Part shown: positions 25,869 through 37,437 of the stretch, in pieces
Position numbering within the stretch: the stretch's first letter is position 1
Layout of the letters: each line of letters begins with the position of its first letter
Assembly (NCBI GenBank): GCA_001179505.1
Contig: CDMY01000545.1
Span: 1-50,672 of the forward strand
From: Vitrella brassicaformis
Taxonomy: Eukaryota; Sar; Vitrellaceae
Direction of reading: 5' to 3'
Length of the DNA: 50,672 bases
Position numbers and translations under genes: made by a program
Notes under the pieces: model-generated
Seen by the model: only the letters and a program-made list of their open reading frames with translations
Databases searched by the model: none
Told to the model about the DNA's origin: nothing

Positions 25869-28123
25869 ATGGACGCCGCGGAGAGCGAAGGGAGTATCCG
25901 ACTTCCGTCTGAGGCAGCCAACCAGGACGACAGCAATGAGCTCAGACACCGACACGCCAGGCACAAGAGGAGAAGGCGCATCTCCGACGCCAGAGAAGCG
26001 GCGGTCAGTCTGTCAGATCACTCCACATCACACACGCCTCTCTGAGACGTCACGGGCCTTCCCGGGTGCGTGTGTGTGTTGGCAGACATCCATCCAGAAG
26101 TTCTACCGAGAGCGGTTGCAATTCCGGAAGTATCAATACGAGATACTGGTCAGCAGACTGACGGGGGATCTATCTATGCGCCGTGTGAGGGCGCGGCGCA
26201 TCCCCCTCTGTCTGTCTGTGGTTGTGTTGTTCGTGTGGTGTGTGGTCAGGTGCGTGGAATCATGACGGTTCGCGTGATGGCGTCGATCGAGGTGCAGCGT
26301 GTGTGGCGTGGCTACAAGGCACGAAGTGTTTACTACGAAGAACGTAACAGACTCGTGTTCAAGGTCAGCCAGCCAGTCGGCAAGACATCCAAGGACGGGA
26401 GAGCAGGGCAGGGCATGTATCTTGGTGTCATGGGTTGGTTCATCGATCAGTGGGAGTGGGACGATCCGGGACAGGAAGTCATGGTAACCAATCCATCCAC
26501 CACACACACAGATGCACACATCGGTCTTTATCTGTCGTCTGTTGCTGTTGCTTGCTGTGTGTCGTCTTCTATGCTATGCAGTTGGTTGGAGGTGCGTGTG
26601 TGCGTGTGGACCTTCCTGATGAATGACGAATGAATGACGGCCACTCACCGCTGCTTTTGTGTGTGTGTGTCGGTCTGTATCTGTATCTGCATCAGACTTC
26701 ACACGGGATCCATGGCGCGATCGTCTGGAGATGAAGTACTGCCGCCTGCGCCAGTGTTTCGTCAGACCGTGGGCATATATTCCGGGTAATGTATGGAGTA
26801 CTTACTCAGCAGCCAGCCAGCCAGCCAGCCAGTCAGGCAACACAAAGATGGACGTCGTTTCAATTGTTCTGTGTCTGTCTGCCCGTGTACGTATGTGCAG
26901 GGACGTATGTTTTTAAATTCGTCGTCAATGGTGAGAAAAATGGAGCGGCCGGTGCGGTGGTTGAAGGAATGGATGTGTTGGCTCGTCTGTCGGTCGGTGT
27001 GATCTTCATGTGTGCAGGCAACTGGGTGTGCAATGGGGCGCTGCCGCTGGTTCGTGATGCCCACGGCAACATGAACAATGTGCTCGATGTGGCCCCGAAG
27101 CCAACCAAGGAAAAGAAAAAGACACCTGGCGGTCAGTGCACTCACCGAGCCAACATCAGCCAGCCACGGTACAGTATACCTTTGTTTCCGTGTGCCTGCT
27201 GTATGTATGTCTTGCAGAGGAGGCAGCAGCGGCTGCGAGTGGTGGTGGCCCCCGCACATCATCGAGCTCGGGCAGCGGTGACCAACAGCCGCCCGGCCCG
27301 CCAGACAACAACACCAGCTCCACCACACCACCCACCGAAGGCCAACAGCAGCAGCAACAGCAACAACAACAACAGCAGCAGCAGCAGGGGGGCCGGAGCA
27401 AATCGGAGGCGCAGACGCAAACACAGCATAGCACAACGGCAGGACCCTCTGCGTGAGCAAACAAAAGGACACCCACACAATACATCCGCGAATTCATGCT
27501 GTTGTGTGCTGTGTTGTATTGTATTGTGCAGTAGCAAGCAGCCGCCCGGCCAGCACGCCAACAATCGGACATCGATGTTTGAAGTGGCCCTGGCGCAGGA
27601 GGCCGGGGGTGAGGGCGACGGCCACCCACCGTCTGCGGCGTCCGTCAAGTCCGATGAGATCCCCCGCCGCAGACACCAGCAGCAGCAGCAGCACCATGGG
27701 GGTCATCACGGCGTTGGTATGGCCCGTGCCAACGGTCCAGTGGTCAAGGAGCACAGCCGCAGCTCGCCGTCACTGCGGCTCGGCTCACAGGATGGCGGGA
27801 GGGAAGGGGAGAAGCTCACGCAGCCACCGCACCCCGTGTCAGCCGACCAGATCAGCAGCAGGGTGCACGGCAAGCAGCTGGTGCATCAGGATGGCCTCAC
27901 CAACCATGCCGTCAGCAACGGTCCCTCCAACAGCACCAACAACGGCAACAATGCCTCTTCCTCCACGCCCCAGTTCCCTCCCGGTGTGCAGTCGACCAAG
28001 CAGTTCGGGCTGCTGGCCATCCCGCGGCTCAAGCTGGACAACGCGCTGCACGAGGGGCGGGCACGGACACACCAGAGCGTCCTCAAGATGATGCGCGGAT
28101 CGCACTCACAGGTCATCCTGTGA
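25869..28123 (+). CDS. IQ-motif and CBM48 (AMPK-beta-like) protein
   Basis: Ten exons: 25869-26003, 26086-26148, 26250-26363, 26451-26483, 26582-26591, 26696-26785, 26901-26930, 27018-27131, 27218-27452, 27532-28123; about 471 residues. An in-frame TAG lies just before the ATG. Domains in order: a basic N terminus (RHKRRRR), an IQ calmodulin-binding motif VQRVWRGYKARSVYY (about residues 80-95), then a glycogen/starch-binding CBM48: RLVFKWEWDDPGQEVMLVGD, FTRDPWRDRLEMKY, IPGTYVFKFVVNG, NWVCNGALPLV and GNMNNVLDV. The strands are assembled from five exons, one of only 10 nt. The C-terminal half is low complexity with poly-Gln (from 27343), Ser/Asn-rich parts, and a final FGLLAIPRLKLDNALHEG. There is no clear AMPK-beta C-terminal (ASC) domain. 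Inference: a calcium/calmodulin-responsive glucan-binding scaffold. Confidence 0.82.
26582..26591 (+). other. 10-nt microexon in the CBM48 domain
   Basis: Exon TTGGTTGGAG is bounded by ...tatgcag and gtgcgtg. It supplies Leu-Val-Gly plus the first base of Asp, joining QEVM to DFTRDPW so that the CBM48 strand reads EVMLVGDFT. Skipping it would both remove VG and shift the frame. Confidence 0.75.
27343..27387 (+). repeat. CAG/CAA repeat encoding poly-Gln
   Basis: A 45-bp run of mixed CAG and CAA codons gives about 15 glutamines in the disordered C-terminal half of the CBM48 protein. The codon mixture suggests a stabilised rather than pure expansion. Confidence 0.9.
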
Positions 28124-30370
28124 GGGTGGGTCGGGCCAGCCGAGCCGAGCCGACTGGGGAGCCGCCCTGCCTGCCTGTCCGCCTGTCACTTTTCATTTCC
28201 TTTGGGGGAGGGAAAAGAACGGGGAGGGGCGTCGGCCCGCCTGCCTGGCTGCGGTCTGAATGCATGCATTGTCTGTCTGTCTGTCTGTCTGTCATCGACT
28301 GATTGATTGATTGATTGATTGATTTGCCCGGGAGGGAGGGTGGGCACCGGGGTGGTGAGTGTATGAGGGATGTATGGGATGTGCTTGTGTGCTGCAGTGT
28401 GCTGCACGCGGGGTCCGGGCCGGGCGGATGCTGGCTGGCTGGCTGTCTGGGACTGTAAAGGTCATGTGATGGGAATCGATCGGCCGATGACTTACTTGCT
28501 CCGTGGATGGGCGGTGGGGGGGTGTGAGGCAGACAGGCAAGGCTGGCTGGCTGGCTAACTCTGCGGCAAGGAGGGGGGCTCTGGCTGACTGAATCTGTTA
28601 TGGTACGTCGGTGATTTCTTTTTCTGGGCTGGCTGGCTGGCTGCCTTGCCCCCTGCTGGTCGGTCGCCAGTCAGTCAGTCAGTCAGTCAGTCATAGACAC
28701 GGATGCATCCATCCGCCGGCCGCCGACACGTCGATTCATCGATCGACGCACCCGTGTGTGTACATGTAAGTGATGTCTCTCCCTACCCCCTCCCTCCCTC
28801 CCTCCTGCTGCATGCTGGATGCCCTGATGGATGGATGGATGGATTGGCTGATGATTTTGTGAGTGGTTGAGTGGTCGAGTGGTCGCCTGGCAGACAGACA
28901 GACAGACAGACAGCAAGCAGTGAGTGGGGTCTGGTGTGCGGGGCGCTGTCTGTCACTACTAACTAACTGACTATATGCTGATCTCTCTCGACATCGTCAT
29001 CCCCATCACATCATGGGTGTCTGTGTGTATGTCTGTACGTACCGTACCCAGCTAAGACTAAATGTTAGGTCCGTGGAGGGACGAGAGGAACCAACCAACA
29101 CACAGACTGACTGACTGACTGAGCACTGAGCGAGCTGGCAGGGAGCGACGGGGCGCACAGAGGCACATACAGACAGGAATGCACGGAGAGATGAAGCTCT
29201 TCACAGAGTGCACACACGCATCCACGTGTGGATGGATGGTGTGAGTCTGTCTGTGTGTGTGTGGATCTGTGTGGTACGTATGGCCGTAGTAGTTGTGCAT
29301 TGCTGAGTGAGTGAGTGAGTCGACGGACCGACCGACCTACGTGAGCGGGTGGGTGACGGACAGATATTGAAATTAACCTCTGTATGCCTGATGGATGGAT
29401 GGAGATCCTTGTTGGGGCAGAATGTGATGATCCATCTTTAAAATTGTCCACCAGTGTCCGTCACGTCACACACACATCCATCTCACCACCGCACCGACGC
29501 ACACGAACGACGCACAGACAGACACGAATCACCCGAGACACACACGAGCATAAGCACGAACATGCACACAGACACATGAATGAATCGGAAAATTGATTGA
29601 GCCTGCTTTGTGTTTGCTGCCCTGCCCCATCCTTCCCTCCCTCTCTCTCGCCCCTCTCTGGCTGTCCGTTTGTCTGTCAAGACTGAGCATCTTGTGTGTG
29701 GGCTCCCCGAACGTCTTAGGCCACATGCACCTGTACGACACACACCGAACCGCACCTGTCTGTCTGTCTGTCTGTCTATCTGTCTTGGATGATTCTTAAG
29801 GAAAAAGAAGCACAGAAAGCGAGGCAACGTCCGCACGCACCACACGAAGGGAGGGAGTGACTACGCAGGCAGGCATCTACGCAGCGACATCCATGGTGTG
29901 GTGGGGGGTGGGATGGTTGTGGGAGTCAGTGCGGCACTTTCGACCACTTTCGCATGCAGGCATGCAGGCAGGCAGGCAAAGAAACAACACAAAGAAACAA
30001 CACAACAAAGAAGAAACAAAAATGACAACAGACACACCTGCATATATCCCTCCGCCATCCATCCATTCCTGCCTGGCCGGACGCATCCACGCACTCGTAC
30101 GTACGTACAAACAGACCTGTACGCAAGCGTATCGCTCCCTCTGCCCGTCTGTCTGTCTATTCATCATTCATCCGCCCCCTCCAATCAGTTAGTTGGTGAG
30201 TGACATCCATTCGTTCGTTCAGGCTTTCATGTGAACGCACCGTAGATAAATAGATAGCCTTCCTTATTGTGTCGTGTACGTATGATATGCAATGCAAACA
30301 AGCAAACAAGTGAGTGAAGAGTACGGATGGCATGGACGTCCGCAGGTGTCGTGTCATCCGTCAGGTCAGG
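28124..30370. other. Convergent intergenic, microsatellite-rich
   Basis: About 2.2 kb with no supported gene. It contains TGTC (about 28270-28293), ATTG (about 28300-28325), GGCT (28430-28445, 28625-28645), AGTC (about 28670-28692), GGAT, CAGA and other tetranucleotide runs. It lies between two 3' ends. Confidence 0.55.
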
Positions 30371-33300
30371 TCAGCCCATGAAGTCTTGGTCGGCACCCCT
30401 CATCTGGCGGCTAGCCGTGGGCCCTCCAAGCAGCTGCAGAGTCACACACACACACACACCAAGCAGCAACAAACAGGGCAATGCCGCACAGGCAGACATA
30501 GAGGTGCACACCGTGTGTAAGCTGGCTGGCTGGCTGGCGCATTCGTGTCACTCATAGTCCCTCCCTGTACCCTGTGTGTGTGCATATGTGTGTGCGAGCG
30601 TGTGTGTGTGTTTACAGGTGCGTGTTTCCACATACTTCTGGGGTCGTGTCCGGCAGCGGCAGCCATCATCTCAGCCTTGGTGGCGTGGAACAGCTCCACA
30701 TAACGGTGACCCATCGTAGCCTACGCAAAATCACACCCACACGACAGATAACCATCCATCCGTCCATCCATCCATTCAGGCAGGTAGAGCCGTGCGGCAA
30801 CGGCACGGCCATACCCTGTTTCTGGCGATGTAGGCGCGCTGTGCCTCATCGGGCGAAGCGAACTCAACATACGCCTGCCCCAACCAACGCGCGCACACAC
30901 ACAGAGAGACAGAGACACAGGGTGTGTGGGTGCTGTGCTGTGCTGTTTTGATTGATGAGGCGGCCCGGCCTGCCATGTCTGTCTGTCTGTCTGACCTCGC
31001 CGGAAGGTCGTCCGTTGATGGGTGCGGTCGAGGGCAGCACAGCCAACATCTGGAAACCCGCAAAGAATTGCTGCACACAACACCACACACATAACACACA
31101 GACCATTTGTTTTGCGTATGGCTGATCAGCCCTCGTCTCTCTCTCTCTCTCTCTCTGTCTGTATGTGTGTGTGTGCGCGTGTGTATGTCTCAAATGCCTA
31201 CCACGATGTCGGTCTCGGTGGCCGAGTAAGGCAGTCCGCGCATCCTGATGACGCTCTCGCCCGGGAAGGGACTCGACTGGTAACCACCCCCCCCACCATA
31301 CTGACACACACACAGCGCACAGCATAACAACCACAACGACACCCGTTGAGCAAGGGAGGAGGAGTGACATTGCGCGCACACATGCAGTGCATGCCCCATG
31401 TAACGTGGTGTGTGTGTGTGTGTGAGTGGGAAGGAGCACGAGCGAGAGCGAGTATGTGTGTCTCTCGTCTCATCTCGTGTCCGTTCTTTCGTTCGTCCGT
31501 CTACCTCCCACCTCCCCTGGCCCGTATTAATGAATGCCCGCCAAAATCCCCAAGACGAATCGAATAGTGGTCCCGCCCGCCCGCTTAGCTCCCACCAACA
31601 CATGCACTTGCTTGCCCGCCCGCCCGCCCGCCATTGTGCTTACTCCCGCCCTCTAACCAGTGAGGCAGACAGGAGGGGACCATGCCGCAGAGAGAGACGC
31701 TCGAACCAAAGGCAGCCAGCCTCCACACAGGGACAAGACATGACGTCGGGCCGGTCGCTGAGCTTGGTGAGTCGCAGTCGCAGTCGCCGTCAAGAGCCTC
31801 TCTCCTCCACAAGCCGAGTAAGCCCCCGCCATGCCACCATAAGCCGCACCCCCCATCCCCAATCCACCCAACCAGTTTGCCTATCTGTCTGTCTTCCTAT
31901 TTACTGACGACCTCCCACTAAGCAGGCAGGAACGAGCCCCCTACCTACCTCCCTGTCTCCCTGCCTGTCGAGATATGGCTGCCTGCCTGCCTCGCTATAT
32001 GTACGAATGCCTCGCTTGGCTAGATCAACTGGCCTGGCTGCTGCCTGGCCTGGGCTGCAGTGAGAGAATCTTCGGCCAGTGGATGGGTCTGGGGGGCGTG
32101 TTGGCCAGGTGGGGCGGCTGCAGGATCTGAGGGGCGGCGGGGCGACCGCGGGGTCGGCCGGGATGGACACCGACGCTGTTAGCCTTGGGACGGGGCAGCA
32201 CAGTGGGTCCCAGAGGCACACCATCGACAGTAGTGGGCGTCCTGCTGTCGCCAGAGAGGTAGATAATGGCGCCAGCCTCTTGGTCAACACCACCGCCGTA
32301 ACCATAACCATAACCAGTAGCAGCATTAGCAACATTAGCACCACCAATAGCATTAGGGCGACCACCACCAGTAGTGTTGAAGCATGCGGCGCCAGGGGAG
32401 GCGGGGTTTGGGTATCGGTGCTGCCTCGTGTGTGCGGTGTGTGTCATGGTGTGCGGATAGTGCTGGTGCGTCCTTACCCCCGCGCCGTACCCCGGCCCGC
32501 CAGGGCCCATGCCGCCGTACCCGCCGCCGCCACCCATTCCCATACCGGGCTGAATGAACCAATCAAGCAAAGGATCAAACAAACACAAGATCGTGGATAT
32601 GAGTGTGCGTGTGTGGGGGGGGGGGCGCCGTTCTCACTCTGAATCCCCTCGGCTGCTGTGCGTGGACCATCTCGGCCTTGGTCGACGGGAACAACTCGAT
32701 GTAGCGCGAGCCTACATGTGCACACGGAGCGATGCGAGAAGGCCCAATCACTCACACACACGGTGTGGATGTGAGTGAGTATGTTCGTGTATGTGAGTTT
32801 GTGTTGTTACCCATAGTCTGCTTGTTGAGCTCCATGCGCGCTTGCTCAGCGGTCGACTGACGCAGGCAGACACGCACAGACAGAAGGCCAGAGGCATGTT
32901 GCTGTTGTGTAGCTACTGCCATCTATAGATCCATGCCATGCGATGCGCACCTCCGAGTCGAATTGGACCCAAGCTTCGCCCGAGGGCCGTCCGTCGAGGG
33001 TGGTGCCGATCACCACATCCTCGGCCTTAACGTTGAAACCTACATGACCCCGCACCACACACACACCCCAGACATCGACACACAGATCTATACACACGTA
33101 TGGAATGTGCCATCGATGGCTGTGTGTGTAGTCATTGTGTGTAGCAGGGGACAGGTTAAGACAGACAGTATGGTGGATACATCGCATCTGCCTTAGTTAA
33201 TCCCTGCCTGTGTCTGTCTGCCGAGTGCGACAGATTGCCAACAGCACACGACAGCTGATGCACTATCCATACCCGGCTCGACCGCCCCTCACTCACTCAC

Positions 33301-34202
33301 TCACTCACTACGATGCCTGGCCTGGCAGCCTGAGGGAGTGCGCCCCGGGTGTGTCTGTCTGACTTACGCTGGAAGAACTGGATGATGTCGAGATACGTTG
33401 CAGACCACGGCAGACCCCTCATGCGCAACACGCCCTATACACACAAGAAACGACACCGCCACACACCAACATACACACATTGCCTCCTCCCTCCCTCCCT
33501 CCCTCCCTCCCTCCATGTGTGTGTAACGTACGTACCACGGCTCCCCCGTGTGGTCCCCCCGGGTGGTCGTGTGGCCCGGGCGGTCCGCCCATGCCGTAGC
33601 CGCCCATGTCGCCACGCGTCTGCTTGACGTACCTGTCGTACTCGGTCGCCGTGCTGCGGAAGATCTCGATGTAACGGGTCCCCAGGTGGTGACGGTTCTT
33701 GCTCAACGCCTGGTCAGCCTGCACAGCACACAACACAGCACCCAGCCAGCCAGCCAGCCCGCACAGCCAACATGACACGGAATCGATTTGTTATGTGTTG
33801 TGTGTGTTGGCGAGCGTGTGTGTCTCCTGACCTCTGCGTCGGTGTTGAAGCGCACGAATGCCTCGCCAGTGGCACGACCCTGATGAGAGCAAGCAGGCAA
33901 GCAGTGAGAGGGGGGGGAGGGGAGTCACCACGTGTGGTGTGTGCGATGGCTTCCTTACGTCAGGTCCCTGGACGATAGTGACGTCCTGGTTCTGGCACTG
34001 CAGGGGCAGCATGAACGACACGATGTCCTGCTCGGAGGCACTGTACGGCAAACCACGAAGACGCACCTGATACGCAGAAACACAGCACACACACAGCGCA
34101 CGACTATCCACCCCTTCCTCCATCTCCCTGTGTGTGCCTCTGTCTCGTGTGTCTTACAAATGCGCCATTGGATGGCATGGAGCCATTCGCAGGCTGGTCC
34201 AT
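30371..34202 (-). CDS. hnRNP H/F-like protein with three quasi-RRMs
   Basis: RNA-binding splicing/processing factor of the hnRNP H/F-GRSF1-ESRP type. Exons (minus): 34158-34202, 33959-34066, 33832-33879, 33536-33718, 33368-33434, 32951-33039, 32811-32856, 32638-32711, 32478-32549, then one beginning at 32419, and after an unresolved stretch 31202-31300, 30996-31070, 30815-30874, 30616-30720, 30371-30433. qRRM1: VRLRGLPYSASEQDIVSFM, GRATGEAFVRFNT, TRYIEIF. qRRM2: LRMRGLPWSATYLDIIQFF, GRPSGEAWVQFDS, SRYIELF. qRRM3: IRMRGLPYSATETDIVQFF, GRPSGEAYVEFAS, HRYVELF. A Gly-rich linker (GMGMGGGGGYGGMGPGG) follows qRRM2. The exon from 32419 runs open to a TGA at 32025-32027, giving a possible short two-qRRM form; the splice to qRRM3 is not resolved, so one gene with alternative ends or two genes remain possible. 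A 5' UTR exon and intron lie upstream. Confidence 0.8.
31301..32024 (-). other. Unresolved stretch between qRRM2 and qRRM3
   Basis: No continuous exon chain can be drawn here. Candidate pieces on the minus strand are a Gly-rich segment GLGMGGAAYGGMAGAY (about 31810-31870) with an acceptor-like ...cagatag before it, and a 9-nt candidate exon AGGGCGGGA flanked by ...ggttag and gtaagc near 31645-31653. Either could be alternative linker exons. Confidence 0.4.
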
Positions 34203-34625
34203 GGTGAGTGCCCCTCCTCTCTCACAAACGCGAGACCACAACCACCTGCACACAGCAAAGAAACAAGCACGACAACGGTCAGGTCAGCGAGTGCTTGTCA
34301 CGTGACGGGCAGGCATCAATCCGGCGCGCCACCCCTGCGCTCCTGTCCTCCCTCTCTGTCAATGACACAACGGGCGGAGCTGCCCGCCCGCGAGTAGGGG
34401 GCGTGCAGCGGGGGACAGGCAGGCAGGCAGCTCTCCACCGCGAGGCATCCCTGAGCTGTCTGCCTTCCCCTCTCTGCATGTGCTGCCTCGCTCTCTGCGG
34501 GGATCTGTGGCTGCGGTCTGCCTGCCTGCTCCTGATCTTGGCTCTTCTCGTGTTGGCTCACCTTCGCTGACGGGTCTTCAGGCTTCTTCCTCAGGATTTT
34601 TTCGGTCACGCGAGCTAAGCTTGCA
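34203..34625 (-). promoter_or_regulatory. 5' UTR intron and upstream motif of hnRNP H-like gene
   Basis: A 316-nt intron is likely at 34246-34561 (donor gtgagc after CAGCGAAG, acceptor ...tgtgcag), placing an untranslated first exon at about 34562-34610. Just beyond it, 34612-34625 reads GAGCTAAGCTTGCA, identical to 17979-17992, preceded by GC to make GCGAGCT. Position suggests a transcription-start element. Confidence 0.5.
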
Positions 34626-37437
34626 AACATTCTGTTTGATGCAGGATGCAGGATTGGAGCCCTAAGGTGTGGGTTCCCCCGAAAAGAGGCGTGCACGTGC
34701 AGCAGCGTCTAGATCTCATCGAAACGCTTTGTCGCTTCCGGCTGATTGAGATTTCTGTGAGTATCTTGTACGATGCCGTCACTGGAAGGTCAGCGCAAGC
34801 AAGCCGCCCTTCGCAAACAACAGCAGGTGGCGTGCAGGCGACACAGTCATTGCGTGGCGTATTGGGGTGCACCCACGCATCTCTGCTGGTGTGTTTGCGT
34901 CCTGCAGGGTTAGTTGGTGGCATCGCAATGGTATGGTGGAGGAGATGGGCGGCAGAAGCGGCGGGCGGAGGGGCAACGTAGACCGACGGGTAGTGCTAGA
35001 GCCGCCACTCACTCACTCACTCACTCACGCGCCTGCATGATGGGTGCATCCAGGCTGCCTGTGTCTGTCAGCTCGGGCTTTGTTGTTTTGTTGAGCCATA
35101 TATAGCTAGACCCATCCACCAACACAGCCAACTACACACAGACAGACAGATGAATCTCTCTAAAGAGTTTGTCAATCTCTGTCTGCCTGTCTGTTTTGTT
35201 TGTGTGTCATGCGGCTTGTGATGCGTCCACTTATTTGTGCCCTTTGTGTGCTTCCTTCCCTCACGCCTCGGGAATCGACTCCCTGCCTGCAGTGTACATA
35301 AAAACAGAGAGATGGGCGGGCCGGCGGGCGGGCGGGCGGGCGACCATGAAGCCAGGACGGGCATGTGCGCTTCTGGTGCCATGAGGCCAAGTACAGTGCT
35401 TCCAATAGCAAAGACGTGTTGCACATCTGCGGTGCACGCACCGACTGGATGACTCAGTCAGACTCACACGAGGTGATCCCTCTACCTGTGAGATGCCCAC
35501 CCACCACCCAACGCCGCTCTCTTCGCCTGGCTGTCCGTCTTGTCCGTCAATGTCGTGCGTGTGGATTGATTTGATTGATCGTGGGTTGCTGATGATATAA
35601 TGGCCTGGCCTGGCCGTGCCGTGCAGTGATGTCTGTCTGCATTTGTTGGTGGTACGGATGTATGTGTGGTTAGTGGAGTGCAGTGCATGTGATGATTGAT
35701 CGCTGCATACCTACTCAATCTGGTCAACTGACTGATGCCGTGCCCCGCCCCGTCCTTCCTATTTATTCTCTCTTGCGTACACAAGCTATGGGACTATCCC
35801 GACCAGACAGCCATCGCTGCTGACTGATATTTTTGCTGCTTTCTTCTCTCGGTGTGTACCTCTGTCTGTCTCTCCTGCCTGATTGTGTTGGGATGGATGG
35901 ATGGATGGATTCGCTCCCTCGCTCGCATTTGCTCGTTCGGTAGCCAAAACGGCACGCCTCGTTTTAAGCCATCCACCAACACACACACCACCCACAGCAC
36001 AGACAGCAGTTTTGTCTAGCTACCACTTTCGCCCGCCTCTCTGCCCCTCACCCTTGCCGTCCTCTCTCTTTCCCTCTCTATGTCCTCTCTCACTCATGTA
36101 TGCCCCAACGACCAACCAGCATGACAACGTTCTGGGCTGCACAGAGAGCGAGACAGAAAGAGAGGGGTGGAGGGGTGAGGGACGATCCAACACATCAATC
36201 CCATCACATTACACGAGCACACGGATGTGCATGGGTGGGGAGGTAGCACGGACTTGGTGTTGGTAGCTGTTGCGTGGCTGAAGGGATGGTTGGTATGGAT
36301 GGATGGATGCAAGAGACACCGGTAACGTTTGCCTTGCGCATGAACCGCTGATAGACAGCTCACGCAAATGACCATCCCATCCCATATCCACCGGAAGAAT
36401 TATTACTGATACACACATGCTCGCCATTCACAACGTCGTCATGCCCAGCCACCACCCCCACTCACTTCTACTCGTATGGATGGGTGTGTATGGGTGTATG
36501 GGTATGTGTACCTGCCTACATTGCTGTCTGCGCGAGCCAGCCAATAGTGCAGACACACACACGCGCGCGCACACACGTTTCCTCATGCACATCGATGCGC
36601 AGAGCGCAGAACTGTCACGCCACGCCACGCCACGCCACGCCACACGCACATCCCCTCTCCCCCCGCACCCACCCGGTAATTACACAATATGCACACCAAA
36701 TCGCCTGAGCTCCTTCTAGCAGTGCCATTTTTGTTCAACGTGGCAGACAGAACAACTCGTAGCTAGCAAGTCAGCAGGGCCCAAAAATGGAGAGCAATCG
36801 GCCAAAAACCCACGCGCACAGAGAAAGAGAGAGACGCATTTGTGTATGTCAGCATCGCATCGTACATGAGTGCAGTCGTGCCCTCCATGGACTTGAGCGA
36901 CGTGCACACAAGACATGCACCGTGTGTAGTGAATGCATGCCGATAATCAATAAAACGAGGACCCATCGTCACACGAATGGTTTGCAAGCGTATGTAAAGG
37001 GCCGTGTGTGCGAGAGGGATTGATCGATCAACATATACACACCAATGACAAGACTGAGGCCGACGTTCGGCCAACAGACACAAACAAACAAGACACACAA
37101 AACAACACACACGACAAACAAAACAACACAAACAACACACGTGCACGAAGGCGACCCAGCGCAAGAAAAACCTGCCTCACTCATCCGAAGGCTCCATGGA
37201 TGACACGACGTCCACCGACCCTCAATGACCCACCCACGCAACAACAGGCAGACAGGCACTCACACCCACGCCCTCACCCACACGTATGCAGCCGCCATCT
37301 CTGTGGGCCCATCATGTCTTTGTGGGCAAAGGGACAGCACATACATGTGTAATTCACTGAGCACATACATGTAGATGGACACTCAGTGACAAATCGAGGG
37401 AAAGCAGTCCAGCCACGCGTCTGCGCCATGAATGCAA
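34626..37437. other. Long intergenic, no convincing gene
   Basis: About 2.8 kb. Short frames such as one starting MPSLEGQRKQAALRKQQQ near 34770 end quickly and lack support. Repeats include GGGC/CGGG near 35310-35342, ATGG near 35893-35910, CACGC near 36615-36642 and an AACA/ACAC-rich block at 37075-37140. I assign no function. Confidence 0.5.

Noticed and set aside
31901-32368. Leu/Val/Met-rich minus-strand frame resembling a membrane protein
   Set aside because: It is an alternate frame of the Gly-rich exon of the hnRNP H-like gene; GGTGGT codon runs give Leu/Val when shifted.
34770-34830. Short frame MPSLEGQRKQAALRKQQQ
   Set aside because: It meets a stop soon after any plausible splice and has no other support.
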